Source: JAXMDT01 sp046348685 (GTDB lineage Bacteria; Pseudomonadota; Alphaproteobacteria; Rickettsiales; UBA998). From it: a DNA stretch of 42,178 bases. The notes beneath the pieces were generated by a model, which had not been told where the DNA came from, made no database searches, and worked only from the letters and a program-made list of their open reading frames with translations. The stretch is taken from the NCBI GenBank assembly GCA_046348685.1, contig JAXMDT010000016.1, forward strand, positions 1-42,178, read 5' to 3'. The translations under genes were made by a program, and so were the position numbers. Positions 15,941-23,384 of the stretch are shown here, in pieces (positions within the stretch are counted from its first letter, which is position 1; each line of letters starts with the position of its first letter).

Positions 15941-16751
15941 CGGCGAAACCCTTACGTGTTTTCTGGAACCATGCGAATCCAACCCAGCATGCAGCGATGC
16001 TGACAGCGGAATAGATCATAAGCCCATGCCAGTCTGGTTCGCCACCAAGAAGCAGTATCGCGCGCGATTGCTCAATGATGAAGGTCATCGGGTTGAGCAG
16101 GAAAAAAATGCGGTAAGGCTCCGGAAGAGCGGTAATGGGATAGAAAATCGGCGACATAAACATCAAAATCGTGGTCGCAAGCCCTATAATTTGCCCGATA
16201 TCCCGGATGTAGACCCCTAAAGCGGCTAAAAACCACATCATTCCGAGTAAAAGCGCGCAAAAAGGCGCTAGCAAAAGCGGAATATAAATCAGGGTAACGG
16301 GCATTGTCCCATGCATATAGGCTATGCCGGCGGTCAAAATCACAAGCCCGATCAGAAAATGAAACAAGGCCGATCCCATGGCCATCCAGGGAAGTATCTC
16401 AAGCGGGAAAACGATCTTTTTCACATAGTTGGCATGATGCAAGATGAGATTGGGTGCGCGCGTGAAACATTCGGCAAAGAGGTTGAAAAAAATAATACCG
16501 GCGAAAACATTAAGCGCGAAGTCGGTATGCGACGCGGTTTCCGATGCGCCCCAGCGCGCCTTGAAGACGACGCTGAACACAAATGTATAAACGGCAAGCA
16601 ACAGCAAGGGGTTGAGGATTGCCCAGAACAGGCCTATGACTGATCCCCGGTATCTCCCCAGAATTTCACGCTTGATCAACTGCTTCAATAGCGGCGCGTG
16701 GCGGGCGGGAGAGCGGGCAATCTCAGTCGGGCAGATAGGAAAGGTGCGCAT
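15930..16751 (-). CDS. wzm: Polysaccharide ABC exporter permease Wzm (ABC-2 type)
   Basis: A 273-residue inner-membrane protein with about six transmembrane segments. The N-terminal part LLKQLIKREILGRYRGSVIGLFWAILNPLLLL is the amphipathic gate helix and first transmembrane segment characteristic of Wzm, KpsM and TagG permeases. It forms the channel through which Wzt drives the completed glycan. Downstream genes overlap (Wzt by 11 bases, then the sulfotransferase), so wzm leads a three-gene unit. It lies 47 bases downstream of hemF on the same strand without a clear terminator. The glycosyltransferases that would build the polymer are not in this window. Confidence 0.92.
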   Translation of the reverse strand: MRTFPICPTEIARSPARHAPLLKQLIKREILGRYRGSVIGLFWAILNPLLLLAVYTFVFSVVFKARWGASETASHTDFALNVFAGIIFFNLFAECFTRAPNLILHHANYVKKIVFPLEILPWMAMGSALFHFLIGLVILTAGIAYMHGTMPVTLIYIPLLLAPFCALLLGMMWFLAALGVYIRDIGQIIGLATTILMFMSPIFYPITALPEPYRIFFLLNPMTFIIEQSRAILLLGGEPDWHGLMIYSAVSIAACWVGFAWFQKTRKGFADVL

Positions 16752-16798
16752 TCCTGTTGGTTAGGCGGAGATCAGGCTTCAGTCAATGAATTCAAGGA

Positions 16799-17695
16799 TT
16801 AAGGCCACTTCACTTCCGGCGGCAAGGACATCAGGATGGCTTCGGTATTTCCGCCGGTCATCAGTCCGAAGCGGGTGCCACGGTCGTAGAGCAGGTTGAA
16901 TTCCACGTACCGGCCACGGCGCACAAGCTGATGCTCGCGATCTTCCTTCGTCCATGGTTTCTGCCAGGAGCGGCGCACGATCTCCGGATAAATTTCCAGG
17001 AAAGTCTTACCGACATCCTGTGTGAACGCAAAATCGTTCTCCCAGTCACCGGTTTCAACATAATCGTAAAAGATTCCGCCGATGCCACGCGGCTCATTCC
17101 GATGTTTTAAAAAGAAATATTCATCGCACCATTTTTTGTACGTCTCATAATATTTCTCGTCATATTTATTGCAGCAAATCTGCAGGGCTTCGTGAAACCG
17201 GTCAGCGAGCTCCTTGGCCGGAAACATCGGCGTCAGATCCATGCCGCCGCCAAACCAGCTTTTTTCACCCTCGCCGACAACGATGAAACGCGTATTCATA
17301 TGGACGGCGGGTACATGCGGATTAGCCATATGCGCAACCAGCGAAATGCCCGCAGCCCAGAAATTCGGATTTTTATCGGCGCCGGGGATTTCTTTTTTGA
17401 ATGCTTCCGAAAACTGACCATGGACGGTGGAGATATTGACGCCGACTTTTTCAAAGAGCCGCCCTTTCATGATCGACATTTCCCCGTCGCCGCCTTCCGG
17501 ACGTTGCCAGTGTGTGCGTTTGAACTGACCGGCATCACCATTGTAATGCGCGAACGCACCCGCCTCTTTCTCCAGCTTTTCAAAGGCATCGCAGATATCA
17601 TCGCGCAGATTGCGGAACCAGAACGCGGCCGTTTCCTGACGGCGCACCAGCTCAGTATTTTTTTGCAATTTTTCCTTTTTTACGACCGCTGCCAT
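16799..17695 (-). CDS. hemF: Oxygen-dependent coproporphyrinogen III oxidase HemF
   Basis: HemF decarboxylates coproporphyrinogen III to protoporphyrinogen IX with O2 in heme synthesis. The 298-residue protein has the normal length and family motifs: FEKVGVNISTVHG (81-93), VHMNTRF (131-137), WFGGGMDLTP (147-156) and FFLKHRNEPRGIGGIFYDY (194-212). The ATG at 17695 is preceded by AGAGGT at a good distance. A near-perfect FNR/FixK-type box lies about 50 bases upstream, overlapping the 3' end of trmL. Neighbours are trmL upstream on the same strand and the bc1 operon beyond, a natural setting for a heme gene. No oxygen-independent hemN is in the window. Confidence 0.95.
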   Translation of the reverse strand: MAAVVKKEKLQKNTELVRRQETAAFWFRNLRDDICDAFEKLEKEAGAFAHYNGDAGQFKRTHWQRPEGGDGEMSIMKGRLFEKVGVNISTVHGQFSEAFKKEIPGADKNPNFWAAGISLVAHMANPHVPAVHMNTRFIVVGEGEKSWFGGGMDLTPMFPAKELADRFHEALQICCNKYDEKYYETYKKWCDEYFFLKHRNEPRGIGGIFYDYVETGDWENDFAFTQDVGKTFLEIYPEIVRRSWQKPWTKEDREHQLVRRGRYVEFNLLYDRGTRFGLMTGGNTEAILMSLPPEVKWP

Positions 17696-17741
17696 ATCTA
17701 CCTCTATTCTGAGCTTTTACGCCTCTATCTGCCGATAAGCC

Positions 17742-17755
17742 ATGATTTAAATCAA
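17742..17755 (-). promoter_or_regulatory. Putative FNR/FixK (Crp-Fnr family) binding site upstream of hemF
   Basis: Read on the minus strand, TTGATTTAAATCAT matches the FNR/FixK consensus TTGAT-N4-ATCAA at 9 of 10 defined positions. Its centre is about 53 bases before the hemF start codon, a plausible promoter position. It overlaps the trmL stop codon (17752-17754). This suggests oxygen- or redox-responsive control of hemF; whether activation or repression cannot be said without the transcription start. Confidence 0.55.
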
Positions 17756-18225
17756 GACAGATATATATCGTTGCCGCCGCTTTCCAGGATCTGCCGCGTT
17801 GCTTCTGACAAAACCATACTCGCCGCCAGGGATAGATTGAGTGATCGCAGTCCGTTTTGCATGGGAATTCGCACTCTTAAATCGCTTTCAGCATGAACAT
17901 GATCGGGAACGCCGGATGTTTCCCGGCCAAATAACAACCAATCGTCCGGAGAAAACCGGGTCTTATATAATGATTCGCTCGCTTTCGTACTGAGCAACAG
18001 AATCCTTCCCGCAGTCTTTCTATTCAAAAAATCCTTCCACGATGTATATTTAACTAGGGTAAGATGATCAATATAATCGAGGCTGCCGCGCCGGATACGT
18101 GCATCATCCAGGGGGAATCCGGCTGGTTCTATGACATGCAGCGAGGCGCCAATACAAGCGCATAAACGAATGATGCGGCCAAAATTCTGCGGGTTGTCGG
18201 GTTCGAATAAAACGATTTTCAGCAT
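17752..18225 (-). CDS. trmL: tRNA (cytidine/uridine(34)-2'-O)-methyltransferase TrmL
   Basis: A SPOUT-class methyltransferase that 2'-O-methylates the wobble nucleotide of tRNA-Leu isoacceptors. The start at the ATG at 18225 gives MLKIVLFEPDNPQNFGRIIR, the standard N-terminus, and a total of 157 residues as in the E. coli enzyme; the longer reading adds 21 residues without similarity. Knot motifs are visible: FGRETSGVP (99-107) and IPMQNGLRSLNLSLAASMV (120-138). Normally the N-terminal motif reads PxNxGN; here it is NPQNFG. It is divergent from petA with 132 bases between the starts. Confidence 0.93.
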   Translation of the reverse strand: MLKIVLFEPDNPQNFGRIIRLCACIGASLHVIEPAGFPLDDARIRRGSLDYIDHLTLVKYTSWKDFLNRKTAGRILLLSTKASESLYKTRFSPDDWLLFGRETSGVPDHVHAESDLRVRIPMQNGLRSLNLSLAASMVLSEATRQILESGGNDIYLS

Positions 18226-18357
18226 GGGCTCGATGTTTTGTGCAACAGTGGAAACGTGAGAGTTAGCGAAGCCGCGTGCTTCTGGCAAACATGACTTGCA
18301 ATCGAAAAAAGAGTCTTCTATTGAAGGCCTGATTATAACCTAAATTGAGTTTTTTCA
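18226..18357. promoter_or_regulatory. Divergent promoter region between trmL and petA
   Basis: This 132-base gap must carry the promoter of the petABC operon and probably that of trmL. On the plus strand TATAAC (18334-18339) is a fair -10 candidate 18 bases before the petA start codon, but no convincing -35 hexamer stands at the right distance. I see no strong operator palindrome. Confidence 0.35.
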
Positions 18358-18909
18358 ATGGCGCATCCTTCCGCTGCACCTTCCCATCCAACTGAAGACA
18401 ATACGACAACTCGACGCGATTTCCTGGTGCTTACCGCACAGGCCATGGCAGGCGTCGGCGCTGCAGCTGCCCTGTGGCCGCTGGTCGATAGCATGAATCC
18501 CGCTAAGGACGTTTTAGCGGTTTCTACCACAGAGATAGATCTTTCCCCTATCGCCGAAGGCCAGTCGATCACAATCAAGTGGCGCGGCAAACCTGTCTTC
18601 ATCCGCCATCGCACGCCGGATGAAATCAAGGAAGCGGAAGCCGTGAAGGTTGATTCGCTGCGCGACCCGCAAACGGACGAAGCCCGCGTTAAAAAAGGCA
18701 AAGAGCAATGGCTTGTGCTTATCGGCGTCTGCACGCACCTGGGCTGCGTGCCGCTTGGCAACAGATCGGGCGATTATCATGGCTGGTTCTGCCCATGCCA
18801 TGGCTCGCACTACGATACGTCCGGCCGTATTCGCAAAGGTCCCGCACCGCTGAACCTCGCCGTGCCGCCTTATGAATTCCTCAACGATAACCGCATCAAA
18901 ATCGGATAA
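18358..18909 (+). CDS. petA: Ubiquinol-cytochrome c reductase iron-sulfur subunit (Rieske protein)
   Basis: This is the Rieske subunit of the cytochrome bc1 complex. An N-terminal twin-arginine motif TTRRDFLVL (17-25) and a following hydrophobic helix (about 26-42) act as Tat signal and membrane anchor. The [2Fe-2S] ligands lie in CTHLGC (C125, H127, C130) and CPCHGSHYD (C145, C147, H148). Between them and the C-terminus are the usual GPAPLNLAVPPYEF residues. The length of 183 residues is typical. petB follows 4 bases after the stop. The ATG at 18358 has only a weak ribosome-binding site; no better start is available upstream of the RR motif. Confidence 0.97.
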   Translation: MAHPSAAPSHPTEDNTTTRRDFLVLTAQAMAGVGAAAALWPLVDSMNPAKDVLAVSTTEIDLSPIAEGQSITIKWRGKPVFIRHRTPDEIKEAEAVKVDSLRDPQTDEARVKKGKEQWLVLIGVCTHLGCVPLGNRSGDYHGWFCPCHGSHYDTSGRIRKGPAPLNLAVPPYEFLNDNRIKIG

Positions 18910-18913
18910 TTTC

Positions 18914-20158
18914 ATGCAACCGACTGCCCCCAAAAAAGGAATTATTGGCTGGATTGATTACCGGCTGCCCATCTTCACCATGATGCAGCACAGCCTGGTG
19001 GACTACCCGGCGCCGCGCAATCTGAATTACTGGTGGAATTTTGGTTCCATTGCCGGCATCTGCCTTGTTATCCAAATCCTGACCGGCATTTTCCTGGTCA
19101 TGAATTATACGCCGCATACGATGATGGCGTTCGACAGCGTCGAGCGCATTATGCGCGACGTGAATTACGGCTGGTTGATGCGCTATACGCATGCCGTCGG
19201 CGCTTCCATGTTTTTTGTCGTCGTTTATATACACATGTTCCGCGGGCTTTATTACGGTTCGTACAAAGCGCCGCGCGAAGTCTTGTGGTGGCTTGGCATC
19301 ATCATCTTCGTACTGATGATGGCCACGGCTTTCATGGGCTACGTACTTCCCTGGGGCCAGATGAGCTTTTGGGGCGCGACTGTTATTACAAACTTATTTT
19401 CTGCATTTCCCGGGATCGGTGAGCCCATCGTCACCTGGCTATGGGGCGGTTTTTCCGTCGATAACCCGACGCTAAATCGCTTTTTCTCGCTGCATTATTT
19501 ACTGCCGTTCCTGATCGTTGGCGTGGTGGGCATGCACCTGATGGCGTTGCACCAGCACGGTTCCAACAACCCGCTCGGCATCGACGCGAAAGGTCCGCAG
19601 GATAAAATCCCATTCCATCCATACTACACGGTAAAGGATCTGCTCGGTCTCAGCGTTTTCTTTTTTGTATTTGCGTATTTTATTTTCTTTATGCCAAATT
19701 ATCTCGGCCATCCGGATAACTACACTCCTGCCAACCCGATGGTTACTCCGCCGCATATTGTGCCGGAATGGTATTTCCTGCCTTTCTACGCGATACTGCG
19801 CTCGATCCCGAACAAGCTGATGGGCGTTCTTGCCATGTTTGGTGCGATTCTCATTCTGTTTTTCCTGCCGTGGCTCGATAAGTCGAAAGTTCGCAGCGCC
19901 AATTATCGTCCGGTCTACCGGATTGCCTTCTGGGTCTTTGTCGTGGATTGCCTGATCCTCGGATATGCAGGTGGCCAGACGGCAGACTGGGGCGTTATCC
20001 TTGGCTTTATCAATCCGATCGAAGGCGTTTCAAACGCGGACCTGATCAAAGAGAGTAAATACGTCATCACCGTTGTTACATCCTGGGCCGATAATCTTCC
20101 CGATATCACGATTCCGCGCCTTGAACGTTGCATTACTTCCTGCATTTCCTGGTTCTGA
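18914..20158 (+). CDS. petB: Cytochrome b of the bc1 complex, C-terminus apparently frameshifted
   Basis: This is the di-heme, quinol-binding subunit of bc1. The start at ATG 18914 (MQPTAPKKGI) follows the Rieske stop by 4 bases; an upstream in-frame ATG lies inside petA. Helix B (MRYTHAVGASMFFVVVYIHM) and helix D (HYLLPFLIVGVVGMHLMALH) carry the heme histidines, and the Qo-site motif PEWY is present (PEWYFLPFYAILRSIPNK). The frame is normal up to about IPRL and then gives ERCITSCISWF and a stop. The expected last helix and tail are encoded directly downstream in the other two frames (see 20116-20231), so about 37 residues of the usual C-terminus are displaced. A sequencing error or a true mutation is possible. 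The intact gene would end at 20231, one base before petC. Confidence 0.93.
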   Translation: MQPTAPKKGIIGWIDYRLPIFTMMQHSLVDYPAPRNLNYWWNFGSIAGICLVIQILTGIFLVMNYTPHTMMAFDSVERIMRDVNYGWLMRYTHAVGASMFFVVVYIHMFRGLYYGSYKAPREVLWWLGIIIFVLMMATAFMGYVLPWGQMSFWGATVITNLFSAFPGIGEPIVTWLWGGFSVDNPTLNRFFSLHYLLPFLIVGVVGMHLMALHQHGSNNPLGIDAKGPQDKIPFHPYYTVKDLLGLSVFFFVFAYFIFFMPNYLGHPDNYTPANPMVTPPHIVPEWYFLPFYAILRSIPNKLMGVLAMFGAILILFFLPWLDKSKVRSANYRPVYRIAFWVFVVDCLILGYAGGQTADWGVILGFINPIEGVSNADLIKESKYVITVVTSWADNLPDITIPRLERCITSCISWF

Positions 20159-20231
20159 CGCCTTTGATCAGCCCGCGAAACCGCTGCCATTACCGGAAAG
20201 CATTGCTAACCCCGTTTTGAGAGGAGCGTAA
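20116..20231 (+). pseudogene. Displaced coding remnant of the cytochrome b C-terminus (last helix and tail)
   Basis: After the petB frame breaks at about 20120-20124, the next bases read in another frame as TLHYFLHFLVLTPLI (from 20126), which is a typical final transmembrane helix of cytochrome b. From about 20165 the third frame gives DQPAKPLPLPESIANPVLRG and a TAA at 20229-20231, the classic cytochrome b ending. Two net losses of one base (modulo three), at about 20123 and about 20164-20170, explain both switches. The second could be a collapsed repeat such as TTGATTGA. The SD-like GAGGAG of petC lies inside the restored tail. Confidence 0.8.
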
Positions 20232-20232
20232 T

Positions 20233-20994
20233 ATGCGTCTCATTTCCGCTCTTCTGGTCACTCTGGCGCTGACTCCTTCGCTTGCCCTCGCCAATGCGAC
20301 CGATGTTAAACATCCAAAGGAAGTACCCTGGGTATTTAATGGGATGACCGGGCATTTAGATCGTCAGGCAATCCAGCGTGGTTTCCAGGTTTACAAGGAA
20401 GTTTGCTCCGCATGTCACGGGCTGCATCGCGTCGCGATCCGCAGCTTGCAGGATGTTGGATTCTCTGAAGCGGAAGTGAAAGCGCTTGCCGCGGGTTATA
20501 CGATTCAGGACGGACCGAACGATGAAGGCGATATGTTTGATCGCCCAGGTCTTCCTTCCGATCATTTCCCGTCACCTTTTGCTAACGAACAAGCCGCGCG
20601 CGCTGCCAATAGCGGTGCATATCCGCCCGATCTCAGCCTGATCGTCAAAGCGCGTCATGATGGGGCAAATTATGTTTATTCCTTACTGACAGGCTATACT
20701 GACCCGCCGGCGGGCTATGAGCTTGCGGAAGGCAAGCATTACAATCCTTATTTTCCGACGGGTGGCATTTCCATGCCGCCGCCCCTCACCGGCGATGGTC
20801 AGATAACGTACGAAGACGGTACTTCCGCAACGGTCGATCAGATGGCGCGTGACGTGGTGAACTTCCTGCAATGGGCGGCAGAGCCTGAAATGGAACAGCG
20901 TAAAATGATGGGTATCAAGGTTCTGATATTCCTCGGTCTGACGAGCGTGCTGTTCTACTTCGCCAAACGCCGCGTCTGGCAGAATATCCACTAG
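20233..20994 (+). CDS. petC: Cytochrome c1 of the bc1 complex
   Basis: This subunit passes electrons from the Rieske protein to soluble or anchored cytochrome c. The 253-residue precursor has a Sec signal peptide (about 1-20, ending LALA), the heme site CSACH (58-62) with following GLHR, and the axial methionine M181 in GGISMPPPL. The NYVYSLLTGY and PYFPTGG stretches are standard. One C-terminal transmembrane helix (about 228-245) anchors it, followed by KRRVWQNIH. It is preceded by GAGGAG at 8-13 bases and lies directly after the intended end of petB. It completes the petABC operon. Confidence 0.97.
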   Translation: MRLISALLVTLALTPSLALANATDVKHPKEVPWVFNGMTGHLDRQAIQRGFQVYKEVCSACHGLHRVAIRSLQDVGFSEAEVKALAAGYTIQDGPNDEGDMFDRPGLPSDHFPSPFANEQAARAANSGAYPPDLSLIVKARHDGANYVYSLLTGYTDPPAGYELAEGKHYNPYFPTGGISMPPPLTGDGQITYEDGTSATVDQMARDVVNFLQWAAEPEMEQRKMMGIKVLIFLGLTSVLFYFAKRRVWQNIH

Positions 20995-21000
20995 CATTGA

Positions 21001-21795
21001 ATGGAAGCGCTGCTGCAAGCCATCTTCCTCGGCTTTGTAGAAGGCATCACCGAATTTTTGCCGGTTTCCTCCACCGGGCATTTGATCCTGCTTGTCGATA
21101 TTCTGAAGTTTTCCGGACCGCCGGGTAAAATATTCGAAGTCGTTATCCAGCTGGGATCGATTCTCGCCGTTTGTTGGCTGTTTCGAAAACGTCTTTGGAA
21201 TGTTGCCATCACGGTGCACAAAGAGAGTTCATCCCGCCATTTCATTTTATTGCTGCTGGTTGCGTTTATCCCTGCATTGCTCATCGGTGCGCTGGCGCAT
21301 GATTTCATCAAAGAAGTGCTGTTCTCGCCGAAAGTCGTGGCAGTGATGCTTGTCGTCGGCGGGATTGTCATTCTGCTTGCCGAGAAATTCAAACCTGAGC
21401 CGCACTATCATCAGGTTGAGGATATCGGTATCAAACAGGCGCTTTTCATCGGTTTCATGCAGGTACTGGCGATGGTTCCGGGAACATCGCGTTCCGCCGC
21501 GACCATCATCGGAGGCTTATTCATGGGATTTGACCGTAAGCTTGCGGCCGAATTTTCTTTCTTCCTGGCGATTCCGACCATGTTTGCAGCCAGCGTCTAT
21601 GATCTCTATAAAAGCCGTCACCTGCTCGATGCGCACGATATTGGCATTATCGCCGTCGGATTCATTACGGCATTTGTCGTTGCATTAGTGACGATCCGTA
21701 TGCTTCTGGCGTGGCTCGCGAAGCATGGATTTGTGCCCTTTGCCATCTACCGCATTATCGTCGGTACATTAATGCTTATCTTACTTTTTAGCTAA
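21001..21795 (+). CDS. uppP: Undecaprenyl-diphosphatase UppP (BacA)
   Basis: UppP dephosphorylates undecaprenyl pyrophosphate so that the lipid carrier can be reused for peptidoglycan and other glycans. The 264-residue membrane protein has both signature regions: FVEGITEFLPVSSTGH (12-27), with the catalytic glutamates, and PGTSRS (160-165). About eight hydrophobic segments are present. The ATG at 21001 is only 6 bases after petC and has no clear ribosome-binding site, so translation may depend on petC. The end overlaps the convergent murJ by 15 bases. BacA-type overexpression gives bacitracin resistance in other bacteria. Confidence 0.95.
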   Translation: MEALLQAIFLGFVEGITEFLPVSSTGHLILLVDILKFSGPPGKIFEVVIQLGSILAVCWLFRKRLWNVAITVHKESSSRHFILLLLVAFIPALLIGALAHDFIKEVLFSPKVVAVMLVVGGIVILLAEKFKPEPHYHQVEDIGIKQALFIGFMQVLAMVPGTSRSAATIIGGLFMGFDRKLAAEFSFFLAIPTMFAASVYDLYKSRHLLDAHDIGIIAVGFITAFVVALVTIRMLLAWLAKHGFVPFAIYRIIVGTLMLILLFS

Positions 21796-23322
21796 GAACG
21801 CTTTGACATCGCGGATACGGATACCACCGGACAACAGGATAACTGTGCCATAGCTTAAAGACCCGATACCGATCAGCAGGCCAAGCGCCACGATTTGACG
21901 GATGAAATCGCCGGTAAACCAGAATTCAAGGGACTCACTGGCACCCCATAGCATGCCCATCATGGCAAACGTTGCGATGAGGCATTGCAGAACGAAGCGC
22001 TTTAGCGCGCGGTCGGGGACGAACTGACCGCGTTTATGCAGAATATAGCCCAGAAGGACTGCGTTAACATAACCTGAGATGGTCGTCGCCAACGCGATGC
22101 CGACATGCTCAAGAAAACGCATTAAGGTCAAATTTAAGATCAAATTCAGCAGGACGCAGAAAACAGCGATTTTTACTGGCGTTTTCGTATCTTGCGCGGC
22201 GAAAAAATTGCTGGCCAGGATTTTGGCGATGAGATGGCCCGGCAAGCCAAGCGAAAAGGCCATTAATGCCGGAAAAACAGCCGCCGTGTCGCTGATACTA
22301 AACGCGCCGCGCTCAAAAATAACCTTGATGATGGGCTCGGCAATAACTAGAAGCGCGCCGCAGCATGGAAGCCCAAGCAGCATTACGAGCTTGATCGATT
22401 GATTGGTAGTAGCGGTCGCGCGATCTTTTTCCCCTGCGCGGATTTGTTTGGAGAGTGTGGGGAGTAATGCGGTCGCTACGGCAATGCCGATCACGCCTAA
22501 CGGCAGTTCAAAAATCCGGTCGGCATAATAAAGATAAGAAACGGCATTTGGAATCAAGGTGGCGATCATGGTGTCGATCATCAAATTAATCTGCGTGACT
22601 CCTGCGCCAAGGGCTGCCGGTGCGACCAAAATAAGCAGCTTTTTCACTTCCGGGGTCAAACGCGGCAGATGGATACTCGGCAGGATGCCGGCTTTCTTGC
22701 AATAAAAGGTCAGCCAGAAAAGCTGCGTGACGCCTGCGAAAAATACGCCCCATGCCAGCGCATGCGCCATGCTTGGCGTGACCGGCGGGAAAATGTAAAT
22801 ACCGAGAATCATGGAGAGATTCATAATAATCGGTGTCGAAGCAACGGCTGTAAAGCGCTCAAAGCTGTTTAAAACGCCGCCCAGCAGACTGACGATTGTG
22901 ATGAAAAGCAAATAAGGAAAAGTAATGCGAGTCAGGTTGATACTAAGATCATAAAGAACGGGATCTTTATCAAATCCCGGTGCCAGGATCAGCATAACCC
23001 ATGGCATCGCAACCATTGAAGCTGCAACCACGCAGGAAACAACGACAATCAGCCAGGATAACGCGTCGGAAGCAAAGCGCAGCGCATCCTCCTTGCTGCC
23101 GGTTTTGATCATTCCAGCAAACATAGGAAGGAAGGCTTGATTGAAAGCCCCCTCTGCAAACAACCTACGGAAAAAATTCGGTAATTTAAAAGCAACGACG
23201 AATGCGTCCGCCTCCAGTCCCGCGCCCAAAACCTTCGCAACGAGCATATCGCGAATGAAACCGAAGACCCGTGAAACCAGGGTCATACCACCAATAGAAA
23301 ACGAAGAGCGAATGAGGGACAT
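21781..23322 (-). CDS. murJ: Lipid II flippase MurJ (MviN)
   Basis: MurJ flips lipid II to the periplasmic face of the inner membrane. The 513-residue protein has about 14 hydrophobic segments and the family N-terminus with SRVFGFIRDMLVAKVLGAG and FKLPNFFRRLFAEGAFNQAF (in full the hallmark of MviN), then ASNFFAAQDTKTPVK in the second half. Length is normal. In many proteobacteria murJ stands upstream of ribF, ileS and lspA on the same strand; here it is divergent from the antiporter-secF-ribF-lspA run, so the neighbourhood is kept but reorganised. It converges on uppP with a 15-base overlap; both proteins serve the undecaprenyl cycle. Confidence 0.95.
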   Translation of the reverse strand: MSLIRSSFSIGGMTLVSRVFGFIRDMLVAKVLGAGLEADAFVVAFKLPNFFRRLFAEGAFNQAFLPMFAGMIKTGSKEDALRFASDALSWLIVVVSCVVAASMVAMPWVMLILAPGFDKDPVLYDLSINLTRITFPYLLFITIVSLLGGVLNSFERFTAVASTPIIMNLSMILGIYIFPPVTPSMAHALAWGVFFAGVTQLFWLTFYCKKAGILPSIHLPRLTPEVKKLLILVAPAALGAGVTQINLMIDTMIATLIPNAVSYLYYADRIFELPLGVIGIAVATALLPTLSKQIRAGEKDRATATTNQSIKLVMLLGLPCCGALLVIAEPIIKVIFERGAFSISDTAAVFPALMAFSLGLPGHLIAKILASNFFAAQDTKTPVKIAVFCVLLNLILNLTLMRFLEHVGIALATTISGYVNAVLLGYILHKRGQFVPDRALKRFVLQCLIATFAMMGMLWGASESLEFWFTGDFIRQIVALGLLIGIGSLSYGTVILLSGGIRIRDVKAFLAKK

Positions 23323-23336
23323 ACTGCCGCAAATAA

Positions 23337-23365
23337 TTGACAGCTATACTGCGAATCTCTATGCC
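23337..23365 (+). promoter_or_regulatory. Candidate sigma70-type promoter for the antiporter-secF run
   Basis: A perfect -35 hexamer TTGACA (23337-23342) is followed after 17 bases by TATGCC (23360-23365), which matches the -10 consensus at only three positions. The antiporter start codon is at 23385. The gap of 62 bases between divergent murJ and the antiporter must hold promoters for both. The -35 and spacing are good, the -10 is weak. Confidence 0.3.
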
Positions 23366-23384
23366 CTAGCAAAGACTTATTCGC

